From Deltaproteobacteria bacterium (lineage in GTDB: Bacteria; Bdellovibrionota_C; UBA2361; OMII01), in assembly GCA_947491545.1 (NCBI GenBank), contig CANLJX010000017.1, positions 1 to 34,273 on the forward strand: a stretch of 34,273 nt of DNA, read 5' to 3'. Below the pieces are notes generated by a model. It worked only from the letters and a program-made list of their open reading frames with translations, had not been told where the DNA came from and did no database searches. This document shows positions 24,320 through 32,175 of this stretch, one piece after another; position 1 is the stretch's first letter; each line of letters opens with the position of its first letter. A program made the position numbers and the translations under genes.

Positions 24320-24345
24320 CCCACGAGTTCTCAGAGAACTCGCGG
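24320..24345. repeat. Palindromic repeat, type B (second cluster, element 1)
   Basis: CCACGAGTTCTC and GAGAACTCGCGG flank a central A, 11 of 12 paired. CCCACGAGTTCTC (24320-24332) is also a perfect 13-base inverted repeat of 24366-24378, so this copy and the next can form one long 59-base hairpin. Confidence 0.8.
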
Positions 24346-24352
24346 TGCCGCT

Positions 24353-24378
24353 GCGCGCACTCTCAGAGAACTCGTGGG
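24353..24378. repeat. Palindromic repeat, type B (second cluster, element 2)
   Basis: The right half ACTCTCAGAGAACTCGTGG keeps the family core, while the left arm is degenerate. It pairs better with the preceding element than with itself. Confidence 0.65.
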
Positions 24379-24421
24379 AAGTAAAGACGACAGGCGGCGG
24401 CGCTGCGTCGCTTTTGTTTCA

Positions 24422-24446
24422 CTACAAGGTCTCAGAGAACTTGTAG
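24422..24446. repeat. Palindromic repeat, type A (second cluster, element 3)
   Basis: CTACAAGGTCTC and GAGAACTTGTAG flank a central A, 11 of 12 paired. On the minus strand it begins 7 bases after the glycosyltransferase stop codon, so it would form a hairpin at that gene's 3' end. Confidence 0.85.
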
Positions 24447-24452
24447 GAGGTG

Positions 24453-25979
24453 CTAGGAGAGCTGTTGCTGGAGGGCGATGGCGGGGGGGAAGTCTGGGGC
24501 GAGAGCGCGGACCTGTGTGACGCTTTGGCGTGCGAGGTCATTTTGTCCGAGCTGGGTGGCAACTTGGGCCAGGTACCACCACGGGCGCCAGTGCGGGAAG
24601 TTGTGCTTGAGAGCTTCGACAAACTCCGTGAGCGCCTCGAGCGGCTGCCCGTCACCGAGGCTCGCCAGCCCTGACCAGAAGCACAGGAACGGATCTGACT
24701 GGTGGAACCGACGGTAGCTCTTTACGCCAACCCGCTTCATCAGGGCTGTTGTTCCCATAATCTGCTCATCGGCCCGCAACAGCGACGCCGTGTCAGCAGG
24801 AGCAACGGTGGCGCTGAACGCCGCCCGCGAACCCCGTAGCGACTCCAGAAAGCGCGCCGCTCCCGGCGAGAGCTGCGCGGTCTCAGCGGCTGCCGCGGCG
24901 AACGGCGTGCGCGAGCGCTTCTCCGCTCGCATCAGCTTGTCCAGCACAGGATTGAATTTTCGCGCAGCATGTTCAGCACCAAAAATCTGCCGCGCGTAAT
25001 CAGCGGCATTCCTTCCAATCCGCGCGCGATCAAGCGGGCTTGCATACAGGTGCTCAAGCGCCTCGGCGTACTCCCGCTCCGAGTGAACCACGTACCCAGT
25101 GAAGTCGTGCACCACCAAGTGCCGCACGCCACCGTACGGAAACACCACCGGCGGAATCCCGCAGAACATCACCTCCTGCAGGTTTAGCTCCGCCGCCGCA
25201 TAGTTGTCTTCGCACAACGGATACCCGTACGCATCGAGCACAGAGAGCACAGGACAGATATCTTCAACCATTCCCCGCACGTCAAAATCGCCAGAGCGCC
25301 CCAATTCACGCGCTTGCTGCCTGAGTGTCTCCTGCTCGCCCCCGGGACCACAGACGATGAAGCGCGCGCCGGGAACCTGCGCTGCAGCTGACATCCGCAC
25401 GTAGTTCGGATGCATCTTCGAGAAATCCACCGTGCCGATGTAGCCGATATTGAAGCCATCATGCGCAGCCCTCTGCACTGGCGCGAGTCGCGCGAAGTCC
25501 GTCGCATCGTACACCATCGCGCACTTGGCAGCGCGCAGCTCAGCCGGCAGCCTAGAAAAAGCCGAAGACTCGTAGGTGTACGGGCTGCCCGCAATCGCAA
25601 AGTCAAGCAGGGAGAGAAGCTGATCTGGAATCCCCTGAGGATCGTGATGGCCACCAACGTGAATCCACGCTGCAAGCCGGCATGGCGGAAGCTGTGTCCG
25701 CACAAAATTGTCCATCTCAGGACTGTTCCACCACTGCAGCAGTACGATGTCGTACTGCTCCACGAGTCGCAGAAGCTCGCTGTAGTTGCCTGGCCGCAGG
25801 ATCTCAATCCCACCCTCGGCAGCGATGGCGTATGCTGCCGGGTCATCCTTGTGAGGAGCCAGTGAAACCAGCGCGTGCGCATGGCCACCCAGCTGCGCCG
25901 AGTACTTCGAAGTGCCGAAGACCGTGCGAGCTGCTCCACCAAGGGAGATCGACTCGATGATGTTGAGGACGCGTGCCAT
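24453..25979 (-). CDS. Glycosyltransferase family 4 with C-terminal TPR-like tail
   Basis: The 508-residue protein is a GT-B fold glycosyltransferase. The N-terminal acceptor half begins MARVLNIIESISLGGAARTV, with the glycine-rich loop typical of GT4. The nucleotide-sugar half contains NIGYIGTVDFSKMHP, FIVCGPGG and the EX7E-like CEDNYAAAELNLQEVMFCGIPPVVFPYGG. The last 100 or so residues (LCFWSGLASLGDGQPLEALTEFVEALKH, then RPWWYLAQVATQLGQNDLARQSV) are TPR-like helices. I start at ATG 25979, where the family N-terminus begins; an upstream ATG at 26027 adds 16 residues without similarity. It reads toward the methyltransferase gene, separated only by the palindrome cluster. The pair probably builds and methylates a surface glycan. 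Confidence 0.85.
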   Translation of the reverse strand: MARVLNIIESISLGGAARTVFGTSKYSAQLGGHAHALVSLAPHKDDPAAYAIAAEGGIEILRPGNYSELLRLVEQYDIVLLQWWNSPEMDNFVRTQLPPCRLAAWIHVGGHHDPQGIPDQLLSLLDFAIAGSPYTYESSAFSRLPAELRAAKCAMVYDATDFARLAPVQRAAHDGFNIGYIGTVDFSKMHPNYVRMSAAAQVPGARFIVCGPGGEQETLRQQARELGRSGDFDVRGMVEDICPVLSVLDAYGYPLCEDNYAAAELNLQEVMFCGIPPVVFPYGGVRHLVVHDFTGYVVHSEREYAEALEHLYASPLDRARIGRNAADYARQIFGAEHAARKFNPVLDKLMRAEKRSRTPFAAAAAETAQLSPGAARFLESLRGSRAAFSATVAPADTASLLRADEQIMGTTALMKRVGVKSYRRFHQSDPFLCFWSGLASLGDGQPLEALTEFVEALKHNFPHWRPWWYLAQVATQLGQNDLARQSVTQVRALAPDFPPAIALQQQLS

Positions 25980-26128
25980 CTGCCTGCCTAGAGGTTGACT
26001 CAAAGGCTTAGGATGCCCCCGCATCACGCCAGTATTCGAATTACTTCATCACAACAGCCCAGGAAAATCAGGGGTCTAAGTGATGAGGATCATACGGCAG
26101 AAGCGCCCCCCAGCCTAATCTCAAGCCC

Positions 26129-26839
26129 ATGCGCCACCGCTACCACAACCGCACCGAGGCGGGCCGAGCTCTAGCAGCGGCATTACGAGAGCTGCGAGAC
26201 CTTAAAGACCCAATCGTTGTCGCACTGCCTCGTGGCGGGGTCCCCGTCGCCGCCCAGGTCGCCCAGGCCATCGGCGCGCCGCTGGAGATCCTCACAGTGC
26301 GAAAAATAGGCGCGCCCGGCAACAGGGAGCTCGCCTGCGGTGCGGTCACTGCGGACGGCAGCACCGTGTGGAACGAGCGCGTGCTCTTTTCGCTCGGCCT
26401 GACCCAGGGCGAGCTCCGCCGAAATCGCGAGCGATCGTTGCTTGAGGCAAAACAGCTTGAGGAAGCGCTGCGCAGCGACTCGACGCCAGCCATTAGCGCC
26501 TGCGCAAAAACAGCCGTGCTTGTGGACGACGGACTCGCCACAGGAGCAACGATGAAAGCCGCGCTCAAGTCGATCCTCTCTCAAAAACCACACAACATAA
26601 TCGTCGCTGTCCCAGTCGCCGCCGAAGACATATGCGCTGAAATAGAGGAGATGGGCTACCAGCTTACCTGCCCGAAGCGGCTCCCTGAAGGAGAGCTCTC
26701 AAGTGTCGGAGAGTGGTACGTCGACTTCTCTCAGGTTGAGAGTGCCACGTGTAAAGCGATTTTCGCGAAGAGCCGAGCAGCCAAGCGAGACCGCTCCAGC
26801 GCCGCAGCAGCTAGTTCAGGTCAGAGTCCGGCGGCGTAA
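26129..26839 (+). CDS. Phosphoribosyltransferase domain protein
   Basis: The 236-residue protein has the type I phosphoribosyltransferase fold. The PRPP loop is AVLVDDGLATGATMKAAL at about 129-146. VVALPRGGVPVAAQVAQAIGAPLEILTVRKIG at about 30-61 is the pyrophosphate-contacting part. This is the short stand-alone family often annotated simply as phosphoribosyltransferase, whose substrate is unknown. The C-terminal 25 residues are low-complexity Ala/Ser. The last 29 bases overlap the 3' end of the small gene on the other strand. Confidence 0.88.
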   Translation: MRHRYHNRTEAGRALAAALRELRDLKDPIVVALPRGGVPVAAQVAQAIGAPLEILTVRKIGAPGNRELACGAVTADGSTVWNERVLFSLGLTQGELRRNRERSLLEAKQLEEALRSDSTPAISACAKTAVLVDDGLATGATMKAALKSILSQKPHNIIVAVPVAAEDICAEIEEMGYQLTCPKRLPEGELSSVGEWYVDFSQVESATCKAIFAKSRAAKRDRSSAAAASSGQSPAA

Positions 26840-26999
26840 CCGACTTGCGAGCAATCTCTTTGCTCAGCTCTTTGCAGAGATCATTGATCATGTTGAAGGC
26901 GCGGGCGAGCGAATCGACGCCATCGCTTGCGAGCTCAATCATCTCAAACGCGAGCTCTTCGTTCGACAACTCTGGGGAGTCTTTGCCTGGCTTAGACAT
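26811..26999 (-). CDS. Small helical protein of 62 residues
   Basis: The protein starts MSKPGKDSPELSNEELAFEM and continues as a mostly helical, acidic chain to DSDLN. AGGAGG lies 8 bases before this ATG, so I prefer it to an upstream in-frame start at 27050. There is no membrane segment or signal peptide. I recognise no family. The 3' end overlaps the phosphoribosyltransferase gene by 29 bases in convergent orientation, so the two transcripts could pair at their ends. Confidence 0.65.
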   Translation of the reverse strand: MSKPGKDSPELSNEELAFEMIELASDGVDSLARAFNMINDLCKELSKEIARKSVTPPDSDLN

Positions 27000-27236
27000 T
27001 GATAGCGCCTCCTGAGGCTGGGGTTCAACGCCGCACTCGACAACAAACAAGCAGGAACCGTTCCACCAAGGAGGAACGGCAGGAGAGGGGATTTCCTTTA
27101 GTAAAAAAGTCCTAATCGACGCAGGATCAGCCCCTTATGCCCCAAGAATCGGGATAGTAGAGCAGCCAAAGGAGTCGAAATTCTGGCTCGGTGAGGCATT
27201 TTTGGCCCAGAAGGGAAGCAATATCCCAGGGGGCAG
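27000..27236. other. Intergenic region with a hairpin
   Basis: This is the leader of the 62-residue gene. A perfect 7-bp hairpin CCGTTCC-accaagga-GGAACGG lies at 27058-27079. GGGGGC/GCCCCC at 27231-27250 straddles the stop of the exported-protein gene without a T tract. No gene is visible. Confidence 0.4.
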
Positions 27237-27773
27237 TTACTCGCCCCCTGCAGCTCCAGGCGTCGGAGCAGGAACCGCTTTTATCGCCAGAATGAGCCCC
27301 CTGTCACCAGCGCAATCGGTGCCGGTCACAACCGTGTCATCAGAATCAAAGTGCACGCGCGTGTTGAGGATCTCTGAACCATCAGCCTCTCGCCAGTTGA
27401 GCCACAGGCCCACCCGCTTGTTGTCCATGTACATCGGACGGAAGGTGAGCGACTGCCCGTTCGGGAGCTTCATCGTCTCGCGCTTCTTGATGACGTGAGA
27501 CTCATTCTTCGTCGAGAGCAGAGTAAAAGACGAGAACGGAAGCTGCGCCAGCTTGGCAGAGATGTCAGCAAGCTCGGGCGCGACGCTCGGCGCCTGCAGC
27601 TCTGATGGTGCGTTAGGCTCGCCCTTAATCGGCTCAGAAGCTTGAATTGCCCGCACAAAGATATTTACCGATGCCGAATCATCGCACATCGCGCGCTCAG
27701 GCCAAGCGCCAAGCACTGCAACAGCCACCAGGCAAGCTAACGGGATAAAGAAGCGAGACGATTGAAGGAACAT
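27237..27773 (-). CDS. Exported protein of the sigma/anti-sigma operon
   Basis: The 178-residue protein has an N-terminal signal peptide (FFIPLACLVAVAVLGAWPERA, about 7-28), so the rest should be periplasmic or secreted. The lipobox is absent. The mature part is Pro/Ala-rich to about residue 70, then beta-rich (KLPNGQSLTFRPMYMDNKRV), and ends in a Pro/Gly tail. Two cysteines (about 30 and 154) might form a disulfide. AGGAG precedes the ATG. It follows the anti-sigma gene by 18 bases and is third in the operon, so it may be part of the sensing of the same envelope signal. I recognise no family. Confidence 0.75.
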   Translation of the reverse strand: MFLQSSRFFIPLACLVAVAVLGAWPERAMCDDSASVNIFVRAIQASEPIKGEPNAPSELQAPSVAPELADISAKLAQLPFSSFTLLSTKNESHVIKKRETMKLPNGQSLTFRPMYMDNKRVGLWLNWREADGSEILNTRVHFDSDDTVVTGTDCAGDRGLILAIKAVPAPTPGAAGGE

Positions 27774-27791
27774 GATCTCCTATTTCGACAG

Positions 27792-28463
27792 CTATCTCCG
27801 CTGTCCGTCAAGATACAGATGCGGAGTTGCCATCGAGGGAGGCGTCGCGCGCGCTGCATTCAGCGTCCGAACCGAGCCCGGGCGGCGGCGAACCCAAATC
27901 GTAGCCGACTTGCCTGATGGGTCCTGGATAAGCTTAAGCGAGCCATTCGCACGCATCCAGTCAACCTCCATCGCAGAGCGGGAGTTGTTCTGGAACGAAG
28001 CCGGAGAAGCCGCCATGCCGCCAATTGCCGCCTGGTGGAACGGCTGCGCGGGGACAGGAGCCGCCTTCGAGCCCGGAGACGTAACGAAGAAGAGAGCCGA
28101 TGCGGCAACAACGGCTCCAGAGAGCCCGCCCCAGACAGCCTGCTGCGATCTGAGCCGTGAGAAGAACGATTCTCGACGGTCATCTTTGCGCCTCTCTCCC
28201 AGGTAGAACGCTGCGCGTTCCTCAGAATCTATTCGTGACTCAATCCGCTGCCAGAGATCCGCACTCGGAGCGTTCTCTGCGGCGAAGGAGCGGCACTCGC
28301 TGGACATCTCCTGAAGCGCCTCCAGGAAATCTCGAGCTGCGCCGCTGCGCTGCAGCAGCTTCTCAGCACGACGCCGGGCGAAGAAGCCGCACTCTCCATC
28401 GAAGTACTGAGAGAGAAGCAGCTGCTCCCCTTCCGAAAGCTCAAAAGAGTCTCGTTTCGTCAT
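27792..28463 (-). CDS. Membrane-anchored anti-sigma factor
   Basis: The 223-residue protein has a cytoplasmic helical part beginning MTKRDSFELSEGEQLLLSQYFDGECG (1-50), then one membrane helix at about 109-128 (AVWGGLSGAVVAASALFFVT), then a periplasmic tail of about 95 residues. That layout and its place directly after an ECF sigma gene identify it as the cognate anti-sigma factor. The HxxxCxxC zinc motif of many anti-sigma domains is absent, but the YFDGEC start is a common variant. I start at ATG 28463, with GAGGAG 7 bases before it and 10 bases after the sigma stop; an upstream start would overlap the sigma gene. Confidence 0.82.
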   Translation of the reverse strand: MTKRDSFELSEGEQLLLSQYFDGECGFFARRRAEKLLQRSGAARDFLEALQEMSSECRSFAAENAPSADLWQRIESRIDSEERAAFYLGERRKDDRRESFFSRLRSQQAVWGGLSGAVVAASALFFVTSPGSKAAPVPAQPFHQAAIGGMAASPASFQNNSRSAMEVDWMRANGSLKLIQDPSGKSATIWVRRRPGSVRTLNAARATPPSMATPHLYLDGQRR

Positions 28464-28473
28464 AACACGCTCC

Positions 28474-29199
28474 TCAACGAGCCTTAGCAAAACTATTTGA
28501 CGACGAATTTTCGTCGTCATCGTGAGTATCCTGCTCTTGCCCAGCCACCCCGTCCGCGGGGCTGAACTCCTTGAGCGCCTTCTGCAGAGCCTTGCGGGCG
28601 TAGAAGAGGCGACTCATGACGGTACCGCGCGGCACCCCGATCGCATCAGCGATCTCCTGGTAGTCGAGCCCATCGACCTCCCGCAGCGTGATGACGCGTC
28701 GGTGCTCTTCCGAGAGCTCCTCCATCACCGCCTGCAGCTTGCCCCCGAGCTCCTTTCTCGAGAGCGCGTCGAACGGACCCTCCACGTTCTGAAAGTGACC
28801 AAAGCTGTTTGAGACAGTTGGCCCAGAGGGATCGCCTCCGTTTCCGGAACCTTGGCCTTTGACGTCCCAACTCTCCTTAAATTCAACGTGGTTACCGCCA
28901 CGGCGCTGACCACGCCGCCTGACGTCGATCGCCATATTGAAAGTAATGCGGTAGAGCCACGTGTAGAAAGACGACTCACCCTTAAAGTTCTTTAATGAAA
29001 AGAAAGCCTTAACAAAGCTCTCCTGGACCACGTCCTCAGCATCTTCGCGGCTCTTGAGGATATCCATCGCCATCCCAAGCAGCTTGCTCTGGTAGCGCTC
29101 AACGAGGCTCCGGTAGGCATCCCGGTCGCCCTTGAGGGTGAGTTTCACCAGTTCTTTATCGGGCGGATCCTGCTCGCCCCGAGACCTATCGCTTCGCAT
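28474..29199 (-). CDS. ECF-family RNA polymerase sigma factor
   Basis: The 241-residue protein has region 2 (about 20-95: YRSLVERYQSKLLGMAMDIL, EDAEDVVQESFVKAF, YTWLYRITFNMAID) and region 4 (about 150-210: LSEEHRRVITLREVDGLDYQEIADAIGVPRGTVMSRLFYAR). The linker between them is unusually long, about 55 residues, Gly/Ser-rich and including QGSGNGGDPSGPTV. The last 30 residues are acidic (THDDDENSSS). It should direct RNA polymerase to a small regulon, held inactive by the membrane anti-sigma factor encoded next. A near-palindrome lies 14-31 bases upstream of the start. Confidence 0.95.
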   Translation of the reverse strand: MRSDRSRGEQDPPDKELVKLTLKGDRDAYRSLVERYQSKLLGMAMDILKSREDAEDVVQESFVKAFFSLKNFKGESSFYTWLYRITFNMAIDVRRRGQRRGGNHVEFKESWDVKGQGSGNGGDPSGPTVSNSFGHFQNVEGPFDALSRKELGGKLQAVMEELSEEHRRVITLREVDGLDYQEIADAIGVPRGTVMSRLFYARKALQKALKEFSPADGVAGQEQDTHDDDENSSSNSFAKAR

Positions 29200-29212
29200 A
29201 CCTGCTGGTTAT

Positions 29213-29233
29213 AAGGCGCTTAAACGCCTTTTT
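29213..29233 (+). terminator. Near-palindrome upstream of the sigma gene
   Basis: AAGGCG-cttaaa-CGCCTT is followed by three more Ts on the plus strand, which has a terminator shape but no plus-strand gene before it. Seen from the sigma gene it is an 18-base near-palindrome 14-31 bases before the ATG, so an operator is equally likely. Confidence 0.4.
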
Positions 29234-29502
29234 CGACCCCGGCGAGCTTATCTCATCGGCGGGAGCGGTGGAAAGGAGCACTTCGGCGGAAAAACGGCCG
29301 GGGAAAAATCCCATGCGGGAAGCAGCCACAGCAGTTTGAAGCGAACAAGTTGCTACAGGTGCGCCCTCTGCCGATTGTGGAAAGCCACGAGGCCTCAGGT
29401 CAGATTTGTCCCCTGAACCGAGCGACGCAACGAAAGGCTTCTCGAAAGAAGTTTTCGGTTTATACTCCTCGCGCCGCAGCGCGGCGGCGGCTTACAAACA
29501 AA
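29234..29502. other. Divergent intergenic region
   Basis: This is the rest of the gap between the sigma gene and the unknown helical-protein gene. A strong -10 (TATACT) for the latter lies at 29461-29466 and is listed separately. Nothing else is recognised. Confidence 0.4.
29461..29466 (+). promoter_or_regulatory. Candidate -10 box, unknown helical-protein gene
   Basis: TATACT, one mismatch from TATAAT, lies 37 bases before the preferred ATG. TTCTCG, 16 bases further upstream, is a poor -35. Confidence 0.35.
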
Positions 29503-30636
29503 ATGCTCAACCATTCTCCCCACGCGGAACAGAAGAGACGAGAGGTGCAGGCAGTGCTTGCCCAGTTGGAGGCTGCGCCGATGTCAGAGGCGTGGGCACT
29601 CTGCCGCCGTATAGAGACCCTGCCAGACGCATACCGCGAAACACTTGACGTTTTTCGGAGCGGAATTCGAAGCAGCGACGCTCTTGTGCAGATGGTGTCT
29701 GCCAACAGCCTGGTGCGATTTGGCGCAAGAGAAACCTGGGTTGCGGCCGAGCTTGAAGGCCTGCTGCTCCGCGAGGAGCGTGACATAGTCTCCGGCTCTG
29801 CCGCGCTGCACGCCCTGCAGTTGCTGGGCACGTGCGAGGCGGCGCGAGTCATAGCTGGGGTAGTTCCGCGCACAATCGAGGCGCCGATGAGGCTCTCCGA
29901 CAAAGCCGCTATCATCACCTATGCGCTGCGCAGCCTCGCTATTCTCGGCGGAGTAGCGCTCAATGAGAGAGCAGCGTTTCGCCAAGCGATCCAGTTCTTT
30001 GACAGGCAGTTCGAAGGACTATGGGCGATCGAGTGCTTCTGGGAGCTAGAGCAGTTTGCCAAAAACGCAAAGTCAGACCTCGGCAGCCTCTTTTTCGCGC
30101 GTTCCAGCTTCCCAATGGCGAATGTGTCGCTGCGCGAAATACAGAATCTCTCAACGGGAAAACCCGCAGGTCGCCGTTTCGGCAACTGGACCACAGTAGT
30201 AGACAGCTACTGCACCTTCACCGGCGACGAGGTCCCCGAAAGGCTGATGCCAAAAGAAGCCAACGGAAGGGGGCTGAGCGGAGAGGCGCGTCTCCTCTTG
30301 CTGCGGAATGAGAGGGAAGAGCACGCAATCATAGTGTGCCTTGATGACGTGTCGACAATTCCCTTGAGATATCCCGTGTCGTCACTCGTGCCGGTGCTAG
30401 GCTGCTTCTTCGATCTCGATCCAACAGGGACGTACGCCCTCGTGTACAAGCTCGGAGAAGAGGCGCCGGCACCATTTGGTTCGCTAACGCTCTGCGCAAC
30501 ACCCTCCATGCGCGCGTCGCGCGCTGAAGAGCTGTTTGGGGCGCACATGAAGGAGCTTCGTAAGGCTCTCTTTGAGGGCGTGCCCGTTCCGGAGAGCCTG
30601 GCACAGGGGGTTGAAGCCCGGCGAATGTCAGCGTGA
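29503..30636 (+). CDS. Unknown protein with HEAT-like helical N-terminal half
   Basis: From ATG 29503 the protein has 377 residues; the frame is open upstream to 29350, but that part overlaps the promoter-like box. Residues about 25-200 are pairs of Ala/Leu-rich helices (LVQMVSANSLVRFGARETW, ALHALQLLGTCEAARVIAGV) reminiscent of HEAT repeats. The C-terminal half is mixed (FGNWTTVVDSYCTFTGDEV, AIIVCLDDVSTIPLRYPVSS). There is no signal peptide, membrane segment or catalytic motif. I do not recognise the family. The gene stands between the divergent sigma operon and the phosphatase-superfamily gene. Confidence 0.7.
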   Translation: MLNHSPHAEQKRREVQAVLAQLEAAPMSEAWALCRRIETLPDAYRETLDVFRSGIRSSDALVQMVSANSLVRFGARETWVAAELEGLLLREERDIVSGSAALHALQLLGTCEAARVIAGVVPRTIEAPMRLSDKAAIITYALRSLAILGGVALNERAAFRQAIQFFDRQFEGLWAIECFWELEQFAKNAKSDLGSLFFARSSFPMANVSLREIQNLSTGKPAGRRFGNWTTVVDSYCTFTGDEVPERLMPKEANGRGLSGEARLLLLRNEREEHAIIVCLDDVSTIPLRYPVSSLVPVLGCFFDLDPTGTYALVYKLGEEAPAPFGSLTLCATPSMRASRAEELFGAHMKELRKALFEGVPVPESLAQGVEARRMSA

Positions 30637-30786
30637 ACTCCCCGGCTGAAGCATCTCGGTAGTGGTGAAAAGCCGGATCCTCTGTAAATATCGACAGAGC
30701 GTTCGTGCACTTATGAATATCCGCTCCTACACGCAACCTAACAACTCGCCGCAGTCCGCTAAAATGCGGAGCGTCACCAACACAGC

Positions 30787-32166
30787 ATGGAGAAGCTCGT
30801 GAGGCTTAAGTTGTTCATCTTGGTCACAATTCTTGGAGCAACGGTGTTGCTTGCCGAGTTCCTGCGCTTGGTCGTGTTTGCATCGCAGCCAGACGTCATT
30901 TTGATCACCATCGACACTCTGCGTGCTGACCACGTATCGGCTTACGGCTACAAACGGGCGACGACGCCCCGCATTGACCAGCTCGCGGCGGAGTCGGTGT
31001 TGTTCACAGAAGCCCACACCGTTGCGGCCTGGACGGTCCCGTCAGTCGTGTCGCTGCTGACCGGACTTCACCCGCTCTCACACGGCGTCAACTCAGGGCT
31101 CCCAAACTGGGAGAAAGCTGAGGTCCTGGAGCAGCCCGAGATCCCAGCATCGCTGCCTCTCCTGCCCGAGCTCATGAAGCAAGCCGGATACAAGACCTTT
31201 GGCGTGACCGAAAATGGGCACCTGCCAGCGAGCCTGGGGTTCGGACGAGGATTTGATTTTTATTCAAACTCGTACTTCGTCGAAACCTTGGCGGCGCACA
31301 AAGAGATCACTCAGAGCCCGCTGTACCATGAGCCTGGGCCCCGTTTCATCTGGATTCACTACTACGCCCCGCATGCTCCGTACCTAGCCCGCGAGCCGTG
31401 GGCCACCGAATGGGCACGAGCAGCAGGCACAGCAATCGACCGCGTGCCGGAGCTGATTGACCCGTCAGGATACGAGAAGTTTAACTACAAGCGTGGCAGC
31501 CAAGAGATTGCGGCCCTTGAGGCACGGTACGACAGCGAGATTCGCGCAACAGACGAAGCTGTCCGAGAGGCGCTCGAGAGCCTTGACCCAGAGAAGAAAG
31601 CGCTCGTGATCCTCGCTGCTGACCATGGAGAGGAGTTCCTTGACCACGGGAACTACGGGCACATCAACCACTACCCAGAGACAGCCAAGATCCCTCTCTT
31701 GGTGCGCTACCCCAACCATCGCTTTGCGGGAGTGCGCTCAAGCCGTCTCTCGTCAATCCTCGATATTGCGCCGACTATTCTGACGGAAGCGGGGGCCGAT
31801 GTTCCCAAAGCCTTCCAGGGAGCCATCTTGCAGGACCTGGGAACTTCGCCGCAGCCAGACACGCGAGAGTTGGCCTTGCACACGAGACGGGGGCCCGGGC
31901 AGCGCAGCGACTCTCTGCGTGCCGTGACGCGGATGTTTCACCACTTCCTTGGCCCACCAAAAGACTTCGATGTGCTGTATGACGTTGTGGCTGACCCGCG
32001 TCAGGAGCACCCTCCGCTAAACGACGCCGAACAGACGACTGAGTTTGCTTCCCGCCTGGCAAAGCTTGAGCAAATTTACTCGGAGGCCAAGAAAGCGATC
32101 GTGCAGTACAAGCCGCTGTCAAGCGCTGAAGCCGAGCGGTTGAAGACCCTAGGGTACATCAACTAG
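30787..32166 (+). CDS. Membrane-anchored sulfatase-superfamily enzyme with Thr at the nucleophile position
   Basis: The 459-residue protein has one N-terminal membrane helix (about 8-32) and a periplasmic alkaline-phosphatase-superfamily domain. DVILITIDTLRADH supplies the first metal ligands (Asp43), and ILAADHGEEFLDHG supplies the others. The C-terminal LSSAEAERLKTLGYIN tail is common in such sulfatase-like proteins. The nucleophile region reads AAWTVPSVVSLLTG. Thr83 stands where true sulfatases have Cys or Ser, and the Arg of the C/S-x-P-x-R motif is missing. It therefore should not carry formylglycine. A phosphoethanolamine- or phosphoglycerol-transferase or a phosphodiesterase is more likely. 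The 3' end converges on polA with a 9-base gap. Confidence 0.88.
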   Translation: MEKLVRLKLFILVTILGATVLLAEFLRLVVFASQPDVILITIDTLRADHVSAYGYKRATTPRIDQLAAESVLFTEAHTVAAWTVPSVVSLLTGLHPLSHGVNSGLPNWEKAEVLEQPEIPASLPLLPELMKQAGYKTFGVTENGHLPASLGFGRGFDFYSNSYFVETLAAHKEITQSPLYHEPGPRFIWIHYYAPHAPYLAREPWATEWARAAGTAIDRVPELIDPSGYEKFNYKRGSQEIAALEARYDSEIRATDEAVREALESLDPEKKALVILAADHGEEFLDHGNYGHINHYPETAKIPLLVRYPNHRFAGVRSSRLSSILDIAPTILTEAGADVPKAFQGAILQDLGTSPQPDTRELALHTRRGPGQRSDSLRAVTRMFHHFLGPPKDFDVLYDVVADPRQEHPPLNDAEQTTEFASRLAKLEQIYSEAKKAIVQYKPLSSAEAERLKTLGYIN

Positions 32167-32175
32167 CAGCGCTCG

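Noticed and set aside
32167-32175. Terminator between the sulfatase-like gene and polA
   Set aside because: The gap is only 9 bases and I found no hairpin in or beside it.
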